64,000 nt of DNA. Origin: Liolophura sinensis (Eukaryota; Mollusca; Polyplacophora; Chitonida; Chitonidae). Made by a program: the position numbers and the translations under genes. Below are positions 11,013 to 20,665 of this stretch, in pieces. How positions within the stretch are numbered: the first letter of the stretch is position 1; each line of letters opens with the position of its first letter. The notes beneath the pieces are model-generated. The model was not told the DNA's origin. It was given only the letters and a program-made list of their open reading frames with translations, and searched no databases. The DNA is taken from contig NC_088296.1 of the NCBI RefSeq assembly GCF_032854445.1, positions 3,743,246-3,807,245 of the forward strand, read 5' to 3'.

Positions 11013-11164
11013 AGTGTATTGATGTATTATTTTCTACATATCCCTTTGGGAAGTAGTGTTGTACGTTGTTTTTGAATGAATCTCATCCGCATGGAATACC
11101 CATTCATGGATTTCCAGTGGCATACGAATGTAGGACTTTACGTTGATAGATTTTATTTGTTATA

Positions 11165-11310
11165 GCCACTCAAAAAGGATCCCGTTGTTAAATTTAACAG
11201 AAAGAATGCAGTCTGTTATTGTGGCAGATTAGGCCTATTTGTTAAATATAGCACGTATGTTCTACTAAATCAATATAAAGATCGATATCGTGTTGTAGAT
11301 TAACGGAATA
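11165..11310. mobile_element. Degraded relative of the same MITE family (tentative)
   Basis: CACTCAAAAAGGATCCCG, then TTAAATTTAACAGA and TGTTAAATATAGCAC, resemble the ends and interior of the MITE at 10806-11012, but the right end has decayed. Confidence 0.4.
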
Positions 11311-12441
11311 GGCCCTTATAAAGTACACTTAAGTTAGATAATATGCAGCCTACAGTTGTGAGATTTGAGATTCTGCTTTGGCTGCCACGGTAGGGTTTAT
11401 TGCGTAACAAAATAGCGTCGAAATCGATGAGCACATGGTGTTTACTAAAAAGTGTAATGTTTCAATCGAACAGGCCTAGATAAAAAAAAGTGGATTCCAT
11501 ACATTGCACAAACTTAGCATTTAAAGAAATTTTTAATATGGGGATGTTTTAATCGTTAACTGTAGAGAGTGTGGTTGTTTGGTGGCTGGCAATTTTACAT
11601 CTATATGATAGGTAGGCTTCATTGCATTCAGAAAATTGTTTTTTCACGCCAAAGTTGACAAAAACCGAAACCTCGGATAAGTTAGACCTGGGCGTAAAAC
11701 ATTTGCATTTAACAAGGCAATTTGTAAGAAGAGTCGACTATAACTGCAACCTCCGTACACGTTGACCATGTGGTCCTTGTTTCAATCCTTTGTAAACAGC
11801 CATCTGTAGGCCTAAGCTGATAGGCCAGTTTAGGCTGATAGGCCTACTATAAGGCCGTGTCTGTTTCAATTATATGTTCATTGTTATATATTATAATTAA
11901 TTATCCATGTAAGTAGGCCTACCAACTTTTTGTTATTTAACGTTAAAATTCACAGCCTATTCCTATGTAGACAAGATTTATATACCAGTAACGAAAAGAA
12001 CGGTCACGTAGGCATATATTTATTTAGTGCTCCAAAAGGTACTGAGTATTAAAAGCATGACATTATGGGAAAATTCTGTTAATACTGAGATTTATGAATG
12101 CCTTATATGTTAAGCCAACGGGTGTATATTATCGCTGCGCGATCTATAGACCCCTTTAATTGTAACCCGCCGCCACGACTGAACCTCCACGTTATTGGCT
12201 TCTCTGTGCAATGGGAGACTTTCCTATCAAGGGACATAACTCTTGAGGAAGGCTGGTCATACCTTTTTGCGCTAGACCGATCATCGTTGATAAAGAGAGA
12301 GAAAGAAAAAGTTAAAGTCCATCAAATGATTGGTAAATAATCTCCAACAAAATCTTTATCACAACTGGTTCAAATAAATTATTATCTATATAGGATAAGT
12401 GCCATTAAAATCTATTCAAATAAAATCGCTCTCCCCGCACA

Positions 12442-12444
<3 letters not shown>
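11311..12444. other. No recognised gene or repeat
   Basis: AT-rich DNA. The only feature I noted is a repeated TAGGCCTA-type word, which is common across the window. An 80-residue open frame at 12098-12340 has no family resemblance. Confidence 0.4.
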
Positions 12445-12501
<57 letters not shown>

Positions 12502-12518
12502 GAGCCCACCCGGGGACG
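12445..12518 (+). tRNA. tRNA-Asn (anticodon GUU)
   Basis: The 74-base segment folds as a standard cloverleaf. The acceptor stem pairs GTCTCCG with CGGGGAC (one T-G wobble). The D arm contains GCGCAATCGGTTAGCGC, the anticodon arm TTCGGCTGTTAACCGAA with anticodon GTT, and the T arm GGTGGTTCGAGCCCACC. The discriminator base is G. It is nearly identical to the conserved eukaryotic cytosolic tRNA-Asn. There is no intron and no encoded CCA, as expected for a nuclear gene. A run of nine T at 12525-12533 serves as the Pol III terminator. Unlike the tRNA-derived SINEs nearby, every stem is intact. Confidence 0.97.
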
Positions 12519-12524
12519 GGAAAA

Positions 12525-12533
12525 TTTTTTTTT
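12525..12533 (+). terminator. RNA polymerase III terminator of tRNA-Asn
   Basis: Nine consecutive T residues begin seven bases after the discriminator base. Four or more T on the coding strand ends Pol III transcription. Confidence 0.9.
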
Positions 12534-12600
12534 GTTTGTTTTTGTGTTGTGTATTTTCCTTATTACAATTAGTCCAAAAATGTTACCCACAATGAATCTA

Positions 12601-12840
12601 GTATTTATTTCTATATTTGATTCGTGCGTTACGACGTACTCTAGAATATTTCACTTATACGACAGCGGCCAGCATTATGATGGGAGCAAACCAGGACAGC
12701 CGGGGAAAACCCACGACCAGTCGCAGGTTGCTGAAGACCTTCCCACGTACTGCAAAACAGAAAACCAGTATATGGTGGTTTTGAACTCAAAGCGACCACA
12801 TTGGTAAGAGGCCACTGGTTCATCGCGCGGCAGTGGCGTG
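12601..12840 (-). mobile_element. SINE-A, near full length
   Basis: Minus-strand SINE-A about 70 bp downstream of the tRNA-Asn gene. Tail, body and the GAACTCAAAGCGACC head motif are present; the extreme head is shortened. Confidence 0.85.
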
Positions 12841-12913
12841 CTGTTTTCTCCGGCCAGGGCGTTTTCCACAATGAATCTAATATCTCACGCTGTTATAAGA
12901 GCATGATGACGTC

Positions 12914-13093
12914 TGAGCTATTCGACCAGCCGTCACTGTATCATCAGTGTGTCATTACTTGTAGATCACTCTCCCGAAGCATGGATGATCTGAACTACTG
13001 AACTGAGCTATTCGACCAGCCGTCACTGTATCATCAGTGTGTCATTACTTGTAGATCACTCTCCCGAAGCATGGATGATTTGAACTACTGAAC
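12914..13093. repeat. Tandem duplication, 90 bp times two
   Basis: Two adjacent units starting TGAGCTATTCGACCAGCCGT differ at about one position (GATGATC versus GATGATT). The near identity shows a very recent duplication. No coding role is apparent. Confidence 0.95.
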
Positions 13094-13393
13094 TATTTGT
13101 GCCGTTTCAAAAGGCCTATACATTGTTTTATTTTATCATCAGAATACCTTGGAATACGTTTTTTGAACACATACATTAACATGAAGACATGTGAAATAGT
13201 ACGACAGCAGAACCGTTGTTCCTCGTGATCTACACTGTAGGCCGGCTGAAAAGAGATAATCTACAAGCTATATACACCAATGAATCAAAAGTTATTGACA
13301 AGTCTGTGCTTAAAATCCACAGGTTAAATATACTTATCAATGATTTATAACGCATTTTACATTTTCAAGACTATTATTATTTATTTATTTATT

Positions 13394-14648
13394 GGGGCCT
13401 CCGTGGCTCAGTCGGTTAGGGCGCTAGTGCAGCGTAATGACCCAGGAGCCTCTCACCAATGCGGTCGCTTTGAGTCCAGCTCATGCTGGTTTCCTGTCCG
13501 GCCGTAAGTGGTGTTATGTATGACTATTTAACGTTTTCATGTACTGTTAGTCTGCGGACCTTTGTGTTATATGTTATAAGCATAACAGGCCCTGTTATAT
13601 ATGTACAGCGCGGACCTGGCCGAAAGCACCTTGTTCAATGCTCTGTTTATTTAACTGGTTGTTCATTGGCTGTTAATTCTGTGTCTAAGAATAGTTGAAT
13701 CCACCTGGACCGTATATAAGCCGTGTTTTCTGTGCAGAGTGGAGGTATTTTTGCTGCATCCACTGGGAGCCAGGAGAGTGTGCGACGCTCTCGTATCGAG
13801 TCCATTATTTTGATATGAGCTGGTGATGCCAGTTTCATTTGGGAGGACAAGTTTTTATGCCGGCACCGTTTGTGTACCACAGTAGTACTGATGTCTGGTT
13901 TATGTGAATTTCTGCGGAAGTCACGTTTATTGGTGTTCGGATCTTTATTATGATTATACAGTGTGGACTGTGTAATTTGTTTAACACGCTGACCTCACCT
14001 GACCGACAAGGTCGTCAAGGACTCTAAACTGAAGTTTTCAGTTTTGCAAAGGACGTTCGTTCTGCCACAAGGTGACATTACTCTACGTCTCTGAACGGCT
14101 CGTTTGTGAGCTTCTGCGGGAGCTGTGACTGATCTGAAGTGGATTATACCTCCATGCCTGTATTTACCCTGTGTTGTGCTCTGCGGGTGTGACGTCATTC
14201 AAAGGCTTGACTGTTCCAGTTCTGTGTAACCTGTGTACTGTGTTCGTGTTCGCTAACCTGGCGAAGTACCTGTCTAGGACAATTTGTGACTTGTGTGAAT
14301 TGTGTGTTTATCCCATGGTCTTTACATTGGATTTCCTGGAATACATTCCTTGGGATGCAAAGGTGAACTGGAAACTTGTAAAGACCGGTAATACTGATGT
14401 GTATGTTGTTGTTGTTGAACTGTCTGTAAAACTGTATGTCTCATTTTATATATAAAGCATTGTTTACATTGTAATATTGAGTCACTGAGTCTGTTTTCTG
14501 TTGCCGTTTTCAATACCGTAACAGTGGGAAGGTCTTCTAGCAACCTGCGGATGGTCGTGGGTGTCCTCTCACCATAATGCTGGCCGCCGTCGTATAAGTG
14601 AAATATTCTTGAGTACGGCGTAAAACACCAATCAAATAAATCAAATAA
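13394..14648 (+). mobile_element. SINE-A interrupted by a solo LTR
   Basis: The head and first body half lie at 13394-13511 (GGGCCTCCGTGGCTCAGTCG onward) and the second half with tail at 14524-14648. Between them is the solo LTR at 13512-14523. The bases GTGG occur on both sides of the insert, and the SINE reads through normally if one is removed. The SINE therefore predates the LTR element. Confidence 0.93.
13512..14523 (+). mobile_element. Solo LTR of a retrotransposon (fossil)
   Basis: A 1012-bp block starts TGTTATG and ends GTAACA, with the TG...CA ends and short inverted termini of a long terminal repeat. It is flanked by a 4-bp target duplication (GTGG at 13508-13511 and 14524-14527). 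A TATATAA motif at 13713-13719 and an ATAAAG near 14450 fit promoter and polyadenylation signals and suggest plus orientation. There is no internal coding region and no second LTR, as expected after recombination between two LTRs. The clean ends and intact target duplication suggest a fairly young insertion. The superfamily (Gypsy or BEL more likely than Copia, from the duplication length) cannot be settled. Confidence 0.85.
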
Positions 14649-14765
14649 AACTCAAGAATATTTCACTTATACGACGGCGGCCAGCATTATGGTGGGTGGA
14701 AACGGGGGAGAGCCCGGGGGAAACCCGCGGCCAACCGCAGGTTGCTGACAGACTTTCACACTTAC
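14649..14765 (-). mobile_element. SINE-A fragment, tail to tail with the previous copy
   Basis: Tail and body half of a minus-strand SINE-A. It abuts the tail of the plus-strand copy ending at 14648, forming an inverted pair of about 110 bp each. A transcript through both could fold into a hairpin. Confidence 0.85.
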
Positions 14766-14879
14766 TCAAAACTATTTATAAGATATAGGTCTATATGTAG
14801 CTGTAACTTTCCAGTATTTACGTCGGAATAAGCCTGTCATCGTGTATACTTTGATCGGATACACACATGCTGTGAACAA

Positions 14880-15425
14880 AGGGAATTCATCATAATTGAC
14901 AACTTCCTGTAATGAATTAACACCCATATTTATTGGGGACATTACCCGCCAAAGACAAAGGGAATTCATCCTAACCGACCACTTCCTGTGATGAATTAAC
15001 ACCCATATTTATTGGAGACATTACCCGTCAAAAACAAAAGGAATTCATCATAACCGACCACTTCCTGTGATGAATTAACACCCATATTTATTGGGGACAT
15101 TACCCGCCAAAGACAAAGGGAATTCATCCTAACCGACCACTTCCTGTGATGAATTAACACCCATATTTATTGGGGACATTACCCGTCAAAAACAAAAGGA
15201 ATTCATCATAACCGACCACTTCCTGTGATGAATTAACACCCATGTTTATTGGGGACATTACCCGCCAAAAAAAAGGGAATTCATCATAACCGACCACTTC
15301 CTGTGCTGAATTAACACTTATAGGCCTATTTACTGGGGACATTGTCCGCCAAAATGAAAGGAAATTCATCATAGCCGACCACTTCCTATGATGAATTAAC
15401 ACCCACGTTTATTGGGGACATTGTA
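14880..15425. repeat. Minisatellite, about 79-bp unit, seven copies
   Basis: Units contain GGGAATTCATCCTAACCGAC, CACTTCCTGTGATGAATTAA and CACCCATATTTATTGGGGAC. The first five are very similar; the last two diverge, with an insertion near 15318-15330. Confidence 0.92.
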
Positions 15426-16175
15426 GTTCTATAAGAACTGTAAACTCATTATGCTTGGGATTAACTCTGTTATTCGTTAATTGTTTGAGTGGCCACACCT
15501 GTATTATTGTGTGGAGTGAAAGGGAAATATGTTACGGCTTCACAATCTCATTCACAAATTGTGATCATATCTTTTGCTTTTCTTTTTCATTGAGTACCAT
15601 ACATTTGCCTTTTTTTATGAGTCACTACGGATTACTGAAGTAGCAATGTACGCTGCTTTGCGGGTGCCATGTTTATCAGTATTTCTATAAAAGTTCAAAA
15701 GGAGGCGGGGGGGGGGGCGTGTAATTTTATCAAGACACATGAGTCACGGCCTATGCAAAATTCTGACAGATCGCTTGGTCATATGAGTATAGCTTTTCTT
15801 GTATTGGTTATACATATACACATAATTTCCTGATATTTTCGAAAATGAAACCAGGACACAGTGCCAGGAAAAGCCAATTTTACTACACGACTCACAAAGG
15901 CACACATTATACGCAAGCCCACATACGTAACCTGAGTTCTTCTTTATACACCCTTATCCACTGACTCACCTCCCTTATACCCTTGAATACTCAGAAGTCT
16001 ATTGCGTCACACCACTGGCTTTTGTGTTGACATCTTTTCTCTCGCTTGACTGCCCAGGTGATAAATTCCCATTTTAATATAAGGCCTCAGTCACAACCAT
16101 AAAAGCATAAAGGTACTGAGCAATCCAGTTGCTCTATACTGGCGTAAGTCGCTTGTGCGTGTACATGCAAGTAAC
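15426..16175. other. No recognised gene or repeat
   Basis: Contains a poly-G run near 15704-15717. No convincing coding exon. Confidence 0.4.
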
Positions 16176-16179
16176 TCTG

Positions 16180-16312
16180 TAAATACTGTAAACTCTCTAA
16201 ATACTGTAAATTCTGCAAACTCTCCAAATACTGTAAATACTGTAAACTCTCTAAACTCTGTAAATACCGTAAAGTCTCCAAATACTGTGAATACTGTAAA
16301 CTCTGTAACCAG
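16180..16312. repeat. Short tandem repeat around AAATACTGTAAACTCTC
   Basis: Irregular units of 9 to 18 bp made of CTGTAAA and CTCTAAATA words. The period is not fixed, so this is a compound, decayed array. Confidence 0.75.
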
Positions 16313-16544
16313 TTACATAATTTACTGATTTTTTGAAAACTAACATGAGGACGAAACGCAGAGATTACATTGACCAGGTGAGAGGCTTGACATTGTTGCA
16401 TGTCTCTGTCAAACACGATTGTCAAGAGGTCATCAGTGAATGTTAGACTGCGCAAACGTTCACATGACCATCACGTGACCGCTTATTGTCACTACGGTCC
16501 CATGAACAGCGAAAGCCTACATGTACCGTATCTAGAATACCGAA

Positions 16545-16612
16545 CATATCCAAGGCCGGGATTGAACTCCTGACTTATGAGCTAGTTTTTACCACTAGAC
16601 CTCGTCTTTCTT
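16545..16612 (-). mobile_element. tRNA-like SINE head (tentative)
   Basis: On the minus strand, GAGGTCTAGTGGTAAAAAC (A-box-like) is followed by GAGTTCAATCCCGG (B-box-like) at tRNA spacing. The stems are not convincing, so it is more likely a SINE head than a tRNA gene. Confidence 0.45.
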
Positions 16613-16689
16613 GTTAATTAGCACGATACATGTATCTGTATTCAAATTTAAGCAATTAAAGGAAAAGGGAGGACCTGCACGGCTGAGGT

Positions 16690-17721
16690 TGTATGTATGG
16701 CAAAAGCAGAGATGAGAATGTGATAGCTGGCAAACTGTCGCACAAAACGGGTGAAATATTCACTGACTTTTCATGAAAATGATTAAATAGTTACTCGCCC
16801 CCTAGCACCATGGTTTAAGCGGAATTAGGAGTGAGTGAGTGAGTGCTTGGGGTTTAACGTCGTACTCAACAATTTTTCAGTCATATGACGACGAAGGAAT
16901 CCTTAGGGTGCATGTACGTGAAATGTGCCTCCTTGTTGCAGGACGGATTTCCACCGTTCTTTTATTTAGTGCTGCATCACTGAGACGACTTACCGAAGGC
17001 AAGTAAGCCGCCCCGCCCGAGCCATTATACTGATACGGGTCAACCAGTCGTTGCACTATCCCCTTCATGCCGAACGCCAAGCGAGGAAGTTACAGCCTCT
17101 TTTAAAGTCTTAGGTGTGACTCGATCAAGGATTGATCCTGGATCTACCGGTCCCGAAGCGGACGCTCTACCAACTGTGCTATCCGGGCCGGTACGGAATT
17201 AGGATGTAATGATGTTATTCGCAATATATTAGACGTCACCGACATAGAATTCCTCAAGACCTTCTACAATTGTAATCATATTTAATATACAAACATATCA
17301 AAACAATGCAAAGGGTTCAAGCTTAGGGAATGGTTAGTCCGACAGCAGAATCCTGGTTTATGCAGGAATACAATATTAAAGGCTCAGAGCATAAAGAGAA
17401 AGAAGAGAGCGGCGAAAACAGTGTGATAGCTGGCAAATGGTCACACGTAACCGTCAACGGTCATGTGCTGTATTTGTAATTGTTTGAGAAAGTATGGGCT
17501 AATGTGTACATGTATGTATAAGTACTAACCCATCAATGTCATAGAACCTCTTGATCATACAAAATGGTAAATATACTAGTGCGTGGGAGGCAGTTCATGT
17601 TTGTCCTCCACGGGATCTTGAGTAAATGTAATCTCTTGACTTGTCATGTCACATCATATATTAATGTTAAAATTTTTAATGCTCGAGGCCGTATTTCACC
17701 GGTGACATGTCAACATTTGCC
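16690..17721. repeat. Dispersed-element flank of the 48-bp minisatellite
   Basis: Pieces of this stretch match 4455-4660 and 29500-29790: GTGATAGCTGGCAAA (twice, near 16720 and 17425), TAGACGTCACCGACATAGAATT near 17230, and TTTCACCGGTGACATG near 17695. It has been split by the SINE-B at 16831-17193. It leads directly into the expanded minisatellite at 17722, as the single-unit copy at 4455-4722 does. Confidence 0.5.
16831..17193 (-). mobile_element. SINE-B, full length with target-site duplication
   Basis: A second tRNA-derived SINE family. In its own (minus) sense it starts with a tRNA-like head, GGATAGCACAGTTGGTAGAG, and a B-box region GGATCAATCCTTGATCG, and ends with GACGTTAAACCCCAAGCACT and CACTCAC repeats. 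An exact 11-bp duplication, CGGAATTAGGA, flanks it at 16820-16830 and 17194-17204, showing insertion by a LINE-type mechanism. This is the best-defined insertion of the family in the window. Confidence 0.95.
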
Positions 17722-19268
17722 AGCTATCACACTGTCAACGCTCCTCTGGTCTTACTCTCTATGCTGTAGGTGTATTACACTGTTGTTGCTGCTCTGGTTT
17801 TATACTCTAAGCTGTGCGTCTGTCACACTATTGTAACTGCTCTGGTCTTACTCTCTATGCTGTACGTCTATCACACTGTCGTCGCTGCTCTGGTCTTAGT
17901 CTCTATGCTGTACGTCTATCACACTGTCGTAGCTGCTCTGGTCTTACTCTATCCTGTACGTCTATCACACTGTCGTAGCTGCTCTGATTTTACCCTCTGT
18001 GCTGTAGGCCCTACGTCTGTCACATTGTCGTCGCTGCTCTGGTTTTACTCTCCATGCTGTACGTCTATCACACTGTCGTCGCTGCTCTGGTTTTACTCTC
18101 CATACTGTACGTCTGTCACACTGTCGTAGCTGCTCTGGTCTTACTCTCCATACTGTACGTCTATCACACTTGCGTCGCTGCTCTGGTTTTACTCTCCATA
18201 CTGTACGTCTATGACACTGTCGTCGCTGCTCTGGTCTTACTCTCCATACTGTACGTCTGTCACACTGTCGTCGCCTCTCCGGTCTTACTCTCCATACTGT
18301 ACGTCTGTCACACTGTCGTCGATGCTCTGGTTTTACTCTCTATGCTGAACGTCTATCACACTGTCGTCGCTGCTGTGGTCTTACTCTCTATGCTGTACGT
18401 CTATCACACTGTCATCGCTGCTCTGATTTAACTCTCTATACTGTACGTCTGTCACACTGTCGTCGCTGCTCTGGTTTTACTCTATGCTGTACGTCTGTCA
18501 CACTGTTATCGCTGCTCTGGTTTGACTCTCCATACTGTACGTCTGTCACACTGTTGTTGCTGCTCTGGTTTTATTTTCTATACTGTACGTCTATCACCCT
18601 GTCGTCGCTGCTCTGGTTTTACTCTCTATGCTGTACGTCTGTCACACTGTCGTCGCTGGTCTGGTCTTACTCTCCATACTGTACGTCTATCACACTGTCG
18701 TCGCTGCTCTGGTCTTATTCCCCATACTGTTCGTCTATCACACTGTCGTCTCTGCTCTGGTTTTACTCTCTATGGTGTACGTCTATCACACTGTCGTCGC
18801 TGCTCTGGTCTTACTCTCTATGCTGCACGTCTATCACACTGTCATCGCTGCCCTGGTTTTACTCTCCATGCTGTACGTCTGTCACACTGTCGTCGCTGCT
18901 CTGGTCTTACTCTCCATGCTGTACGTCTGTCACTCTGTCGTCGCTGCTGTGGTCTTACTCTCCATACTGTACATCTGTCACACTGTCGTCGCTGCTCTGG
19001 TCTTACTCTCCATACTGTACGTCTATCACACTGTCGTCGGTACTCTGGTTTTACACCCTATGCTGTATGTCTGCCACACTGTCGTCGCTGCTCTGGTTTT
19101 ACTCTCTATACTGTACGTCTGTCACATTGTCGTCGCCGCTCTGGTTTTACTCTCCATACTGTACGTCTGTCACACTGTCGTCGGTGCTCTGGTTTTACCC
19201 CCTATGCTGTATGTCTGTCACACTGTCGTCGCTGCTCTGGTTTTACTCTCTATACTGTACATCTTTAA
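17722..19268 (+). repeat. Minisatellite, 48-bp unit, about 32 copies
   Basis: Units contain TACTCTCCATACTGTACGTC followed by a TGTCACACTGTCGTCGCTGC and TCTGGTTT segment. Because 48 is a multiple of three, three frames are open for 220 to 250 codons and mimic hydrophobic repeat proteins. The same unit, in reverse orientation, forms the arrays at 30028-31280 and 34995-36285. One unit lies at 4661-4708. The array ends in ACATCTTTAATTTTATTA, close to the end of the single unit at 4708. Confidence 0.95.
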
Positions 19269-19688
19269 TTTTATTACTATGATCCATACATTTTACAAAT
19301 GACCTAAGACGAGTGATAAATGATCAGCTTCGTCACTTGTTTCCCATATTTCCGTTTTATTGAGTTTGGTTTTTCATTTTTTAATCATCTGAGCTTTTGT
19401 CAGACGTTAGTCAGACATAGAAATATGTATGTATGGCCCCGCATGCCAAATATATCGGTTTACAATAAGGTCTATATCGGTCACGGGGAATACTGATTAC
19501 GCATGGACGTTATGGTTTGTATTGTGTGTCCTGTAAGCTGATCAGGTGTCAAAGGCCGGGCAGAATGCCCAAAACTCGTTTGATAAACAAACGGATAATA
19601 AAGGCGGCTTTCTCATAAATATTCATGACACTCGTGCGGTTGAGAATTACCTTTAAGCGCATGTATAATCAGTATAGCCATACATATG

Positions 19689-19822
19689 TGAGTGATCTTG
19701 TGGCGTCACGTGCGTCATAGGACGACAACGAGTGAGTGATGATGTGGCGTCACGTGCGCCGTAACACGACAACGAGTGAGTGATGATGTGGCGTCACGTG
19801 CGTCGTAGGACGACAACGAAAG
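19689..19822. repeat. 44-bp tandem repeat, three copies
   Basis: GTGGCGTCACGTGCG and ACGACAACGAGTGAGTGAT recur three times. The unit contains CACGTG-type E-box cores and a CGTCA half site, so each repeat could bind bHLH or CREB-type factors; this is a motif match only. Confidence 0.8.
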
Positions 19823-20002
19823 GTAAAATGATAAATTCATCTCACAGCATTACACAAGATACATGACCATGACAAGCAATGAGTACTTCCGATAAATTTA
19901 TGACATGAACATCCATTTTTAGCATCGACTGCGGAGGCGATAACACGTGAGTATGTCTATTCTTCATATGACTGAATGAAACAAGGTCATTTCCTACAGA
20001 TC

Positions 20003-20058
20003 TAAGTGAAATATTCTTGGTTATGGCGTAAAACACCAACCAAATAAATTGATAAATA
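20003..20058 (+). mobile_element. SINE-A 3' tail fragment
   Basis: AAGTGAAATATTCTTGG then GGCGTAAAACACCAACCAAA matches the SINE-A tail. The copy is 5'-truncated. Confidence 0.75.
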
Positions 20059-20397
20059 TTTTGGGGAATGTTGAATAATTGCTGAGTAATATTGATTAAC
20101 CAAGTCTGTGAAATTCTAAAGACTCAGAAGGGATACTCCAGATTACTGATAAAGCCACCGAATTTGACGACAAAAATATCCAATTTCTTAAAGGCGCCCT
20201 CCTTTTATTCAAAGAAAGAAACAAAAAAAAAAAAACCAAAAAAAAAAAAAAAAAAAAAACCAAAACAAAACAATATTGTGAATTATACGTCAAATAAAAG
20301 ACCGGTTAATATCGTGAACATAGTTAGTTGGATAAATAGCCGGTGAATCCCAAAATCCCCAAAACTTATGGGTTTTTTTTTTGAGGGCGTGGGGGGG

Positions 20398-20514
20398 GTT
20401 TGATTGGTGTTTTACGCCGCACTCAAGAATATTTGACTTATACGACGGCGGCCAGCATTATGGTGGGTGGAAACCGGGCACAGCCCGGGGGAAACCCACA
20501 ACCATCCGCATGGG
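20398..20514 (-). mobile_element. SINE-A fragment just upstream of the Ig-domain gene
   Basis: Tail and body half of a minus-strand SINE-A, preceded by poly-T and poly-G runs (20372-20398). It ends about 95 bp before the start codon at 20611, so it lies in the promoter, 5' untranslated region or first intron of that gene. Confidence 0.88.
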
Positions 20515-20581
20515 GGAAGTGAATCAAGTGCAAACGCGTGATAAGCATGTGAGTAAAGCTAATGATTACAGATAAAACGTC

Positions 20582-20614
20582 ATGATCTGGAGTATGGAGT
20601 ATGGTAGAACATGA
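20582..20614 (+). promoter_or_regulatory. Upstream open frame overlapping the Ig-gene start
   Basis: A ten-codon frame starts ATGATCTGG and ends at a TGA (20612-20614) that overlaps the main ATG (20611-20613) as ATGA. If both are on the mRNA, translation of the receptor would depend on leaky scanning or re-initiation. A possible splice acceptor (GATTACAG) lies just upstream at about 20565-20572. Confidence 0.4.
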
Positions 20615-20665
20615 CTGTCAGAATATTCACTCTGAGATTGCTGGTGTGTCTCTGTGCATGTCTAG
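20611..20665 (+). CDS. Ig-gene exon 1: signal peptide
   Basis: Encodes MTVRIFTLRLLVCLCACL plus the first base of codon 19. One positive residue precedes a hydrophobic core rich in Leu, Val and Cys. The exon ends at a GTGAGT donor in phase 1, as the next exon requires. It is too short to be found as an open frame alone and was recognised from the ATG, the core and the matching phase. Confidence 0.75.

Noticed and set aside
17770-19302. Long hydrophobic open frames resembling repeat membrane proteins
   Set aside because: They are products of the 48-bp minisatellite; three frames on the same strand are open over the same interval.
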